From positions 1 through 10,166 of the forward strand of contig JAKAOE010000032.1 in assembly GCA_021823305.1 (NCBI GenBank): DNA of 10,166 nt, given 5' to 3'. The notes beneath the pieces were generated by a model that was not told where the DNA came from, ran no database searches, and was given only the letters and a program-made list of their open reading frames with translations. The translations under genes were made by a program, and so were the position numbers. This DNA is from Acidobacteriota bacterium. Its GTDB lineage: Bacteria > Acidobacteriota > Terriglobia > Terriglobales > SCQP01. Below, piece by piece: positions 1-6,736 of the stretch (position 1 is its first letter; each line of letters begins with the position of its first letter).

Positions 1-970
1 CGGGCGCGATACGCCGGAAGCTGGCCGCGACGGGCACGCTGAGCGCGGCCGCGAGCGCCGGCGCCTGGCCAGGATCGCGCAACCGCGCGAACACCTGGAG
101 CCACATTTCGCCGGCCTGGGGCGGAAGGGGTTTTTTGTTGTCCGCATTCACGCTCCAGACGCTGCCGCCCGCGCCCAGCGCCGGCTGCATCATGACCGGA
201 GCCCAGACGTCCACCGGATTCGCCGGTTCGAGGCCGGTAAAGCCAGGGGGCGCAATTCCGACGACCGTCAGCGCCGTGCCGCGGAGCGTGATCGCTTTTC
301 CCAGCATGGGCGCGCCGCCGTAGGCGCGCCGCCAGAAGCCGTAACTCAGCACCGCGACCGGTGAGGCTTCGAGCGCGCGGTTGTCGCCGCGGTTGATCCA
401 GCGGCCGCGCCAAGGCGCGATGCCGAGCGCTTGGAAATAGCCGCCGGAGACGAGTTGCGTCTCAACCCGCAGCGGTGGTCCGCCCCGGCGCGCGAGCGGG
501 AGCGCGCCAGCTTCGTTGCCGGCGCCCAACTCCGCCTGCCGCGCCCCCGCGCGCTCCATCTGCTGCAATTCCGGGTAGGAAAAAACCGGCACCGGGCGCA
601 CGCCGTCGGTGGATTGCAAGAGATAGATCTCGCCTGGCCGCGGCACCGGCAGGGTCCGCAGCAGCACGGTGTTAATCAGGCTGAAAATGGCCGCGTTGGC
701 GCCGATGCCGAGCGCGAGCGAGGCCACGACCAGGAGCGTGAACGCCGGGCTGCGGCGCAGCATACGTGCGGCGTGGCGGAGGTCGAGCAGCCAGGACTCG
801 ATCCAGACGAAGATGCCGGCATTGCGCGTGGTTTCCTCGGCGCCGGGAGAGCGCCAGGTGCCGAGGCCCTCCTGGCGGCGCAGGGCGCGGTGGTGCTCGA
901 GCTCATCGGCGACCTCGCCGTTCAGGCCGCCCGGGCGCAGAGTGTTGCGCATTTTCCGCCAGAAGCCCAT
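1..970 (-). CDS. ADOP-type MacB/FtsX-like ABC transporter permease (C-terminus cut by window edge)
   Basis: Reading the minus strand from the ATG at 970-968 gives an uninterrupted frame of 323 residues that leaves the window at base 1. Seen: a charged N-terminus with DELEHHRALRRQ (about 22-33), then DLRHAARMLRRSPAF (63-77), then a hydrophobic segment with LALGIGANAAIFSLIN (85-100), then a soluble part containing SYGFWRRAYGG and VVGIAPPGFTGLEP. Known: this order (short N-terminal cap, QDLR..LRMLRRSPGFT, LALGIGANTAIFS membrane helix, periplasmic MacB_PCD domain) defines acidobacterial duplicated orphan permeases, usually 800-900 residues with a second permease half, here beyond the edge. They sit in the inner membrane without their own ATPase gene; substrates are mostly unknown. 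A GAGGG ribosome site lies about 8 bases before the start. It begins 17 bases after the padR stop, so the two are very likely co-transcribed and PadR-controlled. Confidence 0.9.
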   Translation of the reverse strand, partial: MGFWRKMRNTLRPGGLNGEVADELEHHRALRRQEGLGTWRSPGAEETTRNAGIFVWIESWLLDLRHAARMLRRSPAFTLLVVASLALGIGANAAIFSLINTVLLRTLPVPRPGEIYLLQSTDGVRPVPVFSYPELQQMERAGARQAELGAGNEAGALPLARRGGPPLRVETQLVSGGYFQALGIAPWRGRWINRGDNRALEASPVAVLSYGFWRRAYGGAPMLGKAITLRGTALTVVGIAPPGFTGLEPANPVDVWAPVMMQPALGAGGSVWSVNADNKKPLPPQAGEMWLQVFARLRDPGQAPALAAALSVPVAASFRRIAP

Positions 971-987
971 GGCCGAACCCTCGCCGT

Positions 988-1320
988 CTAGGTCTGGGCT
1001 AGTACGGTCGCCACGCCAGCCACCAGCCGCGCCCACTGCGCTTGCTCTTTTTCCAGTTGCCGCCGACCCGCCGGACGCAACTCGTAATAGCGCGCCCGCC
1101 GTCCGGTCTCGCTCTGCCGCCATTCCGAGCGGATCAACCCGGACTGTTCCAGACGGTGGAGCGCGGGATAGAGAGACCCTTCTTCGACGCGCAGGCTCGA
1201 GCCCGAGGCGCGGTCGATGTGGGAGGCGACGGCGTAGCCGTGCGCCGGCCCGCGCACGGCCAGCGTTTTCAGGATGAGCAGATCGAGGGTGCCCTGCAGT
1301 TCGTTCCTGCTTTTACCCAT
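988..1320 (-). CDS. PadR-family transcriptional regulator
   Basis: A 110-residue protein, the usual size of the short PadR subfamily that sits before ADOP permeases. Seen: the N-terminal signature LQGTLDLLILKTLA (8-21) followed by GPAHGYAVASHI (24-35), EEGSLYPALHRLEQSGLI (46-63) and GRRARYYELRPAGRRQL (73-89). These are the winged-helix DNA-binding domain with recognition helix and wing; a short C-terminal helix (about 86-105) would form the dimer arm. Known: PadR proteins are usually dimeric repressors of their own operon and of a nearby transporter. Inferred: it represses the unit formed with the downstream permease through the dyad at 1321-1342. The ATG at 1320 is the natural family start. 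No strong Shine-Dalgarno is present; only a GGG about 10 bases upstream, which would lie at the very 5' end of the predicted transcript. Confidence 0.93.
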   Translation of the reverse strand: MGKSRNELQGTLDLLILKTLAVRGPAHGYAVASHIDRASGSSLRVEEGSLYPALHRLEQSGLIRSEWRQSETGRRARYYELRPAGRRQLEKEQAQWARLVAGVATVLAQT

Positions 1321-1342
1321 AGTTGTCTAACCCTAGATGACT
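1321..1342 (-). promoter_or_regulatory. Imperfect dyad, candidate PadR operator
   Basis: Arms AGTTGTCTA (1321-1329) and TAGATGACT (1334-1342) are inverted copies matching at 7 of 9 positions around the 4-base spacer ACCC. The dyad touches the padR start codon and overlaps the -10 element on the minus strand, a position where a bound dimer would block transcription. Autoregulation is inference from position and family habit. Confidence 0.55.
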
Positions 1343-1345
1343 ATA
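1340..1345 (-). promoter_or_regulatory. -10 element (TATAGT) of padR-ADOP unit
   Basis: The minus strand reads TATAGT, one mismatch from TATAAT. No convincing -35 hexamer is visible at 16-18 bases upstream, so it may be weak or need an activator. Transcription would start near 1333, giving a leader of only about 13 bases before the padR ATG at 1320. Confidence 0.45.
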
Positions 1346-1396
1346 GCACGGCTGCGGAGCTTGCGGGCAGGGCGGCGTTTCGACCGCCGCCGGCCC

Positions 1397-1405
1397 TGTT
1401 ATGAT
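1397..1405 (+). promoter_or_regulatory. Extended -10 promoter of the exported hypothetical gene
   Basis: TGTTATGAT fits the extended -10 form TGnTATnAT. A poor TTTCGA lies 16 bases upstream as a possible -35. Transcription would start near 1412. The ATG at 1401 lies inside this element, which argues that the real gene start is further down, at 1458. The same extended -10 hexamer occurs before the tRNA gene in this window. Confidence 0.5.
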
Positions 1406-1441
1406 CGGGCCGAGCGAACGCTTTGCGCGGGCTGCGCCGGC

Positions 1442-1448
1442 GAGGTGG
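1442..1448 (+). promoter_or_regulatory. Ribosome binding site deciding the start at 1458
   Basis: GAGGTGG lies 9 bases before the ATG at 1458, a normal spacing. It directly abuts the ATG at 1449, which is too close to serve that codon, and the ATG at 1401 has no such site upstream. Confidence 0.5.
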
Positions 1449-1457
1449 ATGGGCCGC

Positions 1458-2282
1458 ATGATGGCCGGGATAATCGAGTGCTTCGCCTCGGGGCGCCGGG
1501 GCGGGCCTGGGGCCTTGATCGGCGCCGCAGCCGTGCTGCTGGCGCTGGGCGGCGCGCGCTCTCTGCGCGCCCAGCGCACCTTGCCCGCCGCCGATCCGGC
1601 CACGCTGCTGATGCGATCCATCGTTAACTGGAACCAGAAGCTTGACACGCCCGGGCTGAGCTTGCGGCTGAAGCGGATCGCGCGCCCGGGTTCGCCGCCC
1701 GGCACGAAGGCCGAGACCTTTGAGGTGTACGTCACCGGCCTGCCGGCGGGAGAGAAGCTTACGCTGCTCGAGTTCCCGATCACCCGCCGGGAGCCGGAGG
1801 AAGCGATGGAGGGGATCACGCTCAATGCTGAGGGCGAGGCCATTTGCGCGGGAACGCCGGGAACTTGCTCATCCGACAAGCCCAATGACCCTGTGGACTT
1901 GGTGCTGATCGGTGCTTCGGGCGAGCCGATGCGTTTCGCCCTCGTCAGCGCCGACGGCAAATACCGGGTGGCTGATACGGAGGTGCCGGACCCGGTCATA
2001 GGCCGCGATCACGGGTGCCGGCTGGAGGCGCTGCGCGCGCTGCCGCACGCGGAACTGGTCATTCTTCGCGGCAGCGGCTTTGCGCCGGGGGCCAAGGTGC
2101 GCCTGCGCTTCGATTCCGACGGGGAACGGCACGGGGAGGAGTTGACCGCCAATGCTCAGGGCAGCTTTGTGCTGGGGATGGAGCCGTTCGTGAAGGGCAA
2201 AACCAGCGGCACACTTTCCGGCAGCGCTAAGGCGGGCACTTGCGGTCCGCGGATTGCCATCGCGTGGGGCGCGGGCTCCTAA
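1458..2282 (+). CDS. Exported hypothetical protein with four cysteines and an IPT-like C-terminal part
   Basis: Predicted 274 residues. Start chosen at 1458 because GAGGTGG sits 9 bases upstream; an in-frame ATG at 1401 (293 residues) overlaps a promoter-like element. Seen: a basic stretch GRRGG, a hydrophobic core GALIGAAAVLLALGGA and a likely signal peptidase site near SLRA|Q (about residue 38). The mature part has exactly four cysteines (about 130, 137, 187, 262), which would suit two disulfides in the periplasm. The C-terminal part (about 199-243) reads LVILRGSGFAPGAKV and has a beta-rich look resembling IPT/TIG or other Ig-like folds. I do not recognise a named family. It is transcribed divergently from padR with about 55 bases between the two -10 elements, so shared control is possible but not shown. 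Confidence 0.75.
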   Translation: MMAGIIECFASGRRGGPGALIGAAAVLLALGGARSLRAQRTLPAADPATLLMRSIVNWNQKLDTPGLSLRLKRIARPGSPPGTKAETFEVYVTGLPAGEKLTLLEFPITRREPEEAMEGITLNAEGEAICAGTPGTCSSDKPNDPVDLVLIGASGEPMRFALVSADGKYRVADTEVPDPVIGRDHGCRLEALRALPHAELVILRGSGFAPGAKVRLRFDSDGERHGEELTANAQGSFVLGMEPFVKGKTSGTLSGSAKAGTCGPRIAIAWGAGS

Positions 2283-2535
2283 TTACGGCCAGTAGTGCCG
2301 GCAGGCGGAACTGCGCCCGCAGGGCTGCGGCGCGATAGTGAACGGGGTGCAGGCGGCCTGACGCGCAGCACATATGCCGCACGGTTGGGACTACAGAAAA
2401 GTCTTGCAAACCGGGGCGAACTGCGGGAATATGCGGGCGGTACGAAAGTAGATCGAGCCGAGAGCAATTTTGAGTCCGCGGCCGGCGTTTGGCGCGGTTG
2501 GGGTGCGCTCCCCTCAAGGTTTTCTCCGGCGTCCG

Positions 2536-2562
2536 TTGGCATGTCGGTTTACGGGATAGAAT
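2536..2562 (+). promoter_or_regulatory. Candidate sigma70-type promoter for the Asp-box protein
   Basis: TTGGCA (2536-2541, five of six to TTGACA) and TAGAAT (2557-2562, five of six to TATAAT), spaced by 15 bases, slightly short of the ideal 17. The sequence between them is locally AT-richer than its surroundings. Transcription would begin near 2569, leaving a GC-rich leader of about 140 bases before the ATG at 2711. Confidence 0.4.
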
Positions 2563-2693
2563 TCAGGCTGTCGCAGCACGGTGCAGCGTCGAAGGGCTTG
2601 CGCAAGGCCGGCACGCGGAGGATGGGTGTGACCGCCGCGGCCGCGCGGCGCGGGCCGACAGGCACGTGATTTCCAGATCGCATTTTTCGACCG

Positions 2694-2702
2694 AGAGGAA
2701 GG
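2694..2702 (+). promoter_or_regulatory. Ribosome binding site fixing the start at 2711
   Basis: AGAGGAAGG ends 8 bases before the ATG at 2711. The same frame is open back to 2489, but the extra 74 codons would place an arginine-rich segment before an otherwise perfect signal peptide, so 2711 is the true start. Confidence 0.75.
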
Positions 2703-2710
2703 TCCCCGCC

Positions 2711-5700
2711 ATGAATAAAGCACGCTTGATTACGTTGCTTTCGTGTCTCTCTCTGGCCTTGCCGGCGGCGCTGGTGGCGCAGGTGCCGGCGACGCAGCTC
2801 ACCAGCGCGTTGCGCTGGCGGAGCGTGGGCCCGTATACCGGCGGACGCGTGACGGCGGTCGCCGGGGTGGCGGGCGAGCCCAACCTCTTCTACCAGGGCA
2901 CGGCGGGCGGGGGGGTGTGGGAGACCACCGATTACGGCCTGCACTGGCGCAACATCTCGGACAAGGATTTCAAGACCGGCAGCATCGGCGCGATCGGGGT
3001 CGCGCCCTCCAACCCGAAGATCATCTACGTGGGCACGGGCGATTCCGCGCCGCGCAACACCGAGCTGACCGGGCACGGGATGTACAAGTCCACCAACGGC
3101 GGCAAGACCTGGAGCTACATCGGGCTGGGCGACACGCACATCATCAGCTGGATCATCGTGGATCCGAACAATCCGGACGTGGTTTACGCGGCCGCGTTCG
3201 GCCATCTGTGGGCGGCGAACCCGGCGCGCGGGGTGTACAAGACCACCGACGGCGGGCAGACCTGGAAGAAGATTCTCTACGTGAACGACAACACCGGCGC
3301 GATCACGCTGGCGATGGACGCGTCGAACCCGCAGGTGTTGTACGCCTCGATGTGGCAGATGTACCGGCGGCACTGGACGTTCTCCAGCGGCGGGCCGGGC
3401 AGCGGGATCTACAAGACCACCGATGGCGGCGCGACCTGGACCAACATCACGCACCGCCCGGGGCTGCCGACCGGCATTTTCGGCAAAGTGGGCCTGGCGG
3501 TGGCGCCGAGCAACCCCAACGTGGTGTACGCGCTGATCCAGGCGGATTACAAGGGGCAGGCGGGCGGGCTGTTCCGCTCGGACAACGCCGGGCAGACGTG
3601 GCGGCTGATCAACAACAGCATGAACATCACGCAGCGCGCGTTTTACTACGGCTACGTGTATGTGGACCCGAAGGACGCGAACACGATTTACCTGCCGAAC
3701 GTCGGGGTGTACGTTTCGCATGACGCGGGCAAAAAGCTGATTCCGCTGCGGCCGCCGCACGGCGACAACCACGTGTTGTGGATCAACCCGGACCATCCGC
3801 AGATCTTCATCGAGGGCAACGACGGCGGCGCGACGGTGACGCTGAACGGCGGGAAGTCGTTCAGCTCGGAGAGTAACCAGCCGACCGGGCAGTTCTATCA
3901 CGCCGATCTGGACAATCAGTTCCCGTTCCACATCTACGGCGCGCAGCAGGACCGCGGTTCGAACGACGGCTCGAGCGCGGCGCCGGCGGCGGTGTGGAAG
4001 TCGGTGACGGGCGGCGAGATGAGCTGGGACGTGCCGACGCCGGGGAGACCGTGGATCACCTACGGCAGCGGCTATTACAGCGAGGAGATGCGGGAGAACC
4101 GCCGCACCGGCCTGACCACCAACGTGAGCCCGTGGCCGACGTACAAGTTCGGACATGCGGGCGACCATATCCCCTACCGCTACGGCTGGAATCATCACGC
4201 CATCGTGTTCTCGCCGGACAATCCGAACGAGCTGCTGATGGGGGCGAACGTGCTGTGGGAGACGACGGACGAAGGCCAGCACTGGCGGAAGATCAGCCCC
4301 GACCTGACGCGCAACGACAAGAGCAAGCAGCAGCGGCCGGGCGGGCCGATCAGCGCGGACGTGACCGGCGAGGAGATGTTCGACACGATCTCCTCGATCG
4401 CGGTGTCGCCGCAGGACGGCAATGAGATCTGGACGGGCTCGGACGACGGGCTGGTCTACCTGACCCGGGACGCGGGGGCGCATTGGACGCAGGTGCGGCC
4501 GCCGGCGCTGCCGGAATGGTCGACGATCACCTGCATCGAGCTGTCGCCGACCGACGCCGGCACCGCCTACGTTTCGGCGAGCCGGTACGACTGGGACGAT
4601 TTCCATCCCTACGTCTACAAGACGACGGATTACGGCCAGACCTGGACGGCGATGACCAACGGGCTGCCGGACGATCAGTACGTCGAGAGCGTGCGGCTGG
4701 ATCCGAACGATCCCAGCCTGATGTTCGCGGGCACGAGCGAGTCGGTGTATTTCAGCCTGGACGGCGGCGGGAACTGGATGCCGCTGAAGCTGAACCTGCC
4801 GGCGGTGCGGGTGAACGACGTCGAGATCCAGCCGGAGCAGCACGCGGTGGTGCTGGCGACCTTCGGGCGCGGCTTCTGGGTGCTGGACAACCTGCAGTTC
4901 CTGGAGCAGTTGAACGGCGCCAACGTGAGCCGCGACGCGGCGTACGTGTTCAAGCCGCAGCAGGCGTGGCGGACCGCGGGCGGCCGGGGCGGATTCGGCG
5001 GCGGCGCGGGTGGCCAGCATCTGGCGCCGGGCGTAGCGGTGTTCTACCACCTGCCTGCCGACTACCAAGCGGGCGCGAAGGTGACGCTGACCTTCAGCGA
5101 CGCCGGCGGCAACGTGGTGAACCGCGTTTCGCTGCCGGAGAAGCCGATGCCCAACCCGTTCGGCTTCGGGCCGCCGCGGCGGGCGCCGAAGCTGCACGCG
5201 GGGATGAACAGCTTCCAATGGAACCTGCGCTACCCGACCGCGGTGGACGTGAAGGGGATCTTCAACACCGGATTCTCCGCCGCCGTGCCGATCGGCCCGG
5301 AAGTGGTGCCGGGCACGTACTATGTGGCGCTGACGTATAACGGCCAGACCACGCCGAAGCAGGCGTTCACGGTGAAGCTGGACCCGCGGTGGAAGACGAC
5401 GCAGGAAGGACTGGAGGAACAGTTCAACCTGCTGATGCGGCTGCACCGCGCCGTGAATGCGCTCGATGTCGCCCTGAACAAGGCGATTGACGCGCGCGCG
5501 GCGTTGCGGAAGTCGGGCGGGCACGCCCAGGCGGTGGATAACCTGACCGACGTCATCGACGCCTATGTGGATCTCAAGATCCAATCGGGTGAGGGCGCGC
5601 TGGTGTATCCTCCCCGGCTGCGTTCCTGGTTGACCTCGATCGCGGGCCAGGTGGGCATGGCGCCGGTGGCGCCCACGGCCTCGATGGTGGAGGTGGCGAA

Positions 5701-5767
5701 CAGCTACCTGGCGCAAGCGGGCGCCGCGGTCACGCGCCTGAATGCCGCGGTGGCGGCCAACCACTAG
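2711..5767 (+). CDS. Secreted Asp-box (BNR/sortilin-VPS10-like) repeat protein
   Basis: A 1018-residue exported protein. Seen: signal peptide MNKARLITLLSCLSLALPAALVA, probably cut near residue 23, then ten Asp-box-like motifs of the S/T-x-D/N-x-G-x-x-W/F type at about 72, 127, 178, 236, 290, 377, 518, 585, 638 and 682 (for example TTDGGQTW, STNGGKTW, SLDGGGNW). A glycine-rich linker (about 756-770) leads to a beta-sandwich-like segment and an alpha-helical tail (about 895-1018). Known: such repeats form beta-propeller blades in sialidases, sortilins and the PSII-assembly factor Ycf48; acidobacterial relatives of about 1000 residues are often labelled 'glycosyl hydrolase' without proof. No catalytic sialidase residues can be assigned, so binding or scaffolding outside the membrane is as likely as hydrolysis. 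It appears to be a single-gene unit, with its own promoter candidate upstream and a strong hairpin after the stop. Confidence 0.92.
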   Translation: MNKARLITLLSCLSLALPAALVAQVPATQLTSALRWRSVGPYTGGRVTAVAGVAGEPNLFYQGTAGGGVWETTDYGLHWRNISDKDFKTGSIGAIGVAPSNPKIIYVGTGDSAPRNTELTGHGMYKSTNGGKTWSYIGLGDTHIISWIIVDPNNPDVVYAAAFGHLWAANPARGVYKTTDGGQTWKKILYVNDNTGAITLAMDASNPQVLYASMWQMYRRHWTFSSGGPGSGIYKTTDGGATWTNITHRPGLPTGIFGKVGLAVAPSNPNVVYALIQADYKGQAGGLFRSDNAGQTWRLINNSMNITQRAFYYGYVYVDPKDANTIYLPNVGVYVSHDAGKKLIPLRPPHGDNHVLWINPDHPQIFIEGNDGGATVTLNGGKSFSSESNQPTGQFYHADLDNQFPFHIYGAQQDRGSNDGSSAAPAAVWKSVTGGEMSWDVPTPGRPWITYGSGYYSEEMRENRRTGLTTNVSPWPTYKFGHAGDHIPYRYGWNHHAIVFSPDNPNELLMGANVLWETTDEGQHWRKISPDLTRNDKSKQQRPGGPISADVTGEEMFDTISSIAVSPQDGNEIWTGSDDGLVYLTRDAGAHWTQVRPPALPEWSTITCIELSPTDAGTAYVSASRYDWDDFHPYVYKTTDYGQTWTAMTNGLPDDQYVESVRLDPNDPSLMFAGTSESVYFSLDGGGNWMPLKLNLPAVRVNDVEIQPEQHAVVLATFGRGFWVLDNLQFLEQLNGANVSRDAAYVFKPQQAWRTAGGRGGFGGGAGGQHLAPGVAVFYHLPADYQAGAKVTLTFSDAGGNVVNRVSLPEKPMPNPFGFGPPRRAPKLHAGMNSFQWNLRYPTAVDVKGIFNTGFSAAVPIGPEVVPGTYYVALTYNGQTTPKQAFTVKLDPRWKTTQEGLEEQFNLLMRLHRAVNALDVALNKAIDARAALRKSGGHAQAVDNLTDVIDAYVDLKIQSGEGALVYPPRLRSWLTSIAGQVGMAPVAPTASMVEVANSYLAQAGAAVTRLNAAVAANH

Positions 5768-5775
5768 GGCCAGCG

Positions 5776-5810
5776 CGCTCCAGGCCCGGCAAGCGGCCGG
5801 GCCTGGAGCG
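5776..5810 (+). terminator. Strong GC-rich hairpin after the Asp-box gene
   Basis: A perfect 15-base stem (5776-5790 against 5796-5810) closes a 5-base loop AAGCG, beginning 8 bases after the stop codon. No long T-run follows, only GTTTCG, so termination may be Rho-assisted or imperfect. Its right arm contains the GGAG (5805-5808) that is the only ribosome-site candidate for the next gene. Confidence 0.7.
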
Positions 5811-5821
5811 GCCGTTTCGCC

Positions 5822-6289
5822 ATGCCGAAGGCCTACGTTCGGCTGCTGCCGTTTCTCGGCCCGTGGGCAATGCTGGCCGGATTCGGCCTGTACCTGCGCG
5901 CGGCGTGGCCGGAGCTGCCGGCGCGGGTGGCGGACCATTTTTCGGCCGGCGGCGCCGCCAACGGCTGGTCCAGCCGCGGCAACTTTGCCGGTTTCGCGCT
6001 GGGGATCACGCTGCTGATCTGCGTGGCGCTCACTTCGGCGGGCATGCGCGCGGCGGCGCAGCGGCCGGCGGGGTCGTACATCGGGTTTTGCGCGATTTTT
6101 TACGCCGCGACCGGCTTCCTGATCGGCACCCACGTGGCGACGATCGCGGCGAATCTGCATCACCACGGGCTGAGCTTCCTTCCGGGCCTGGAGTACGCCG
6201 CGCCGGCCGGGTTGGCGGGGCTGGGGCTGGGGTTTCTCGCCGCGCGCGCCGCGGGGCGGCCGGAGGCGACGGGCGCCGCCGGGGGCTGA
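5822..6289 (+). CDS. DUF1648-family membrane protein
   Basis: A 155-residue integral membrane protein. Seen: four hydrophobic segments (about 7-26, 54-74, 85-110 and 122-144), and between the first two the motif LPARVADHFSAGGAANGW (32-49). Known: LP-x-R/I-x-x-HF-x-x-x-G-x-x-x-x-W after the first helix is the signature of DUF1648, found alone and in SdpI-type immunity proteins; biochemical function is unknown for stand-alone members. The start at 5822 is the first ATG giving a membrane helix at once; the only Shine-Dalgarno candidate, GGAG, lies 13 bases upstream inside the hairpin arm, so translation may be weak or depend on read-through from the gene before. A hairpin with 8-base stems follows the stop. 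No SdpC-type toxin gene is nearby, so an immunity role is not supported. Confidence 0.8.
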   Translation: MPKAYVRLLPFLGPWAMLAGFGLYLRAAWPELPARVADHFSAGGAANGWSSRGNFAGFALGITLLICVALTSAGMRAAAQRPAGSYIGFCAIFYAATGFLIGTHVATIAANLHHHGLSFLPGLEYAAPAGLAGLGLGFLAARAAGRPEATGAAGG

Positions 6290-6304
6290 GGGGGTGCCGC
6301 CCGC

Positions 6305-6336
6305 GCCCGCCAACCGCCGCGTTCCAGGTGGCGGGC
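6305..6336 (+). terminator. Hairpin between the DUF1648 gene and the tRNA gene
   Basis: GCCCGCCA (6305-6312) pairs perfectly with TGGCGGGC (6329-6336), 16 bases after the DUF1648 stop, with only TTGCT following. It also overlaps the region where a -35 element of the tRNA promoter would lie, so termination is likely but not certain. Confidence 0.4.
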
Positions 6337-6337
6337 T

Positions 6338-6346
6338 TGCTATGAT
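6338..6346 (+). promoter_or_regulatory. Extended -10 promoter of the tRNA-Ser gene
   Basis: TGCTATGAT matches TGnTATnAT exactly, 14 bases before the mature tRNA 5' end, so the transcript would begin near 6353. No good -35 hexamer is visible at normal spacing, which extended -10 promoters tolerate. Confidence 0.6.
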
Positions 6347-6359
6347 GGGAACACGCCGC

Positions 6360-6452
<93 letters not shown>

Positions 6453-6736
6453 GATTCCCTACAGTGCAAGCGTAAGGCGCGAGCCATTACGAGCGGTGCT
6501 GCTACCCCTGAAGGGGTAGCCTCCCGTTGCCACGAGCGCGGGCGCTCTGGGGGCGCCGGGCTCTGGCCGACGCTTCGATCCGCAGCAACGGGCGCCTGCT
6601 GGCGCTCAGGGCATCTCAAGGTTGGCGCGTACAGAGTTAGCCGGCGATTGCCTTTGGCGGCGTGGGGGCGTATGTTTTTGGCGGGGCGGAGAGTATCGGG
6701 CGGGGTCTCCGGAGCCGTCTCAGCTCCCAGGGGTTC
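6453..6736. repeat. Gene-free, inverted-repeat-rich stretch after the tRNA gene
   Basis: No gene is visible. Seen: a perfect hairpin with 8-base arms GCTACCCC and GGGGTAGC around TGAA (6501-6520); an 8-base inverted pair CCCGTTGC (6523-6530) and GCAACGGG (6585-6592); and nested between them GAGCGC/GCGCTC (6534-6547). The first hairpin could terminate the tRNA transcript, though no T-run follows. The cluster might be a REP-like element, a structured RNA, or an old insertion next to a tRNA 3' end; I found no direct copy of the tRNA tail that would mark an attachment site. Confidence 0.4.

Larger units (their letters stand above)
2283..2710. other. 428-base gene-free stretch before the Asp-box protein gene
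   Basis: I see no convincing gene here. A hairpin at 2313-2333 (GCGCCCGCAG against CTGCGGCGC, one bulged C, almost no loop and no T-run) might slow transcription after the preceding gene. A weak promoter-like pair TTGCAA (2404) and GAATAT (2427) and a better one at 2536-2562 follow. A 124-codon open frame (2295-2669) has no start signal and an arginine/glycine/alanine composition typical of chance frames in GC-rich DNA. Confidence 0.5.

Noticed and set aside
431..991. A 186-codon plus-strand frame overlapping the left end
   Set aside because: The minus-strand frame over the same bases encodes clear ADOP permease motifs; this one is its shadow.
2295..2669. A 124-codon plus-strand frame between the exported protein and the Asp-box gene
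   Set aside because: No ribosome site, low-complexity Ala/Gly/Arg composition, no hydrophobic or domain pattern, and it spans the promoter candidate of the next gene.
5822..6289. Immunity protein of an SdpC-like toxin system
   Set aside because: DUF1648 occurs in SdpI, but this protein lacks the longer C-terminal SdpI part and no small secreted toxin or ArsR-type regulator lies beside it.
2549..6313. A 1254-codon open frame on the minus strand lying antisense to the whole Asp-box gene and the DUF1648 gene
   Set aside because: Its translation is dominated by Arg, His, Val, Pro and Ala without any domain or signal peptide, as expected when the third-position G/C bias of a GC-rich plus-strand gene removes stops on the other strand. 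The plus-strand frame has signal peptide, repeats and a ribosome site.
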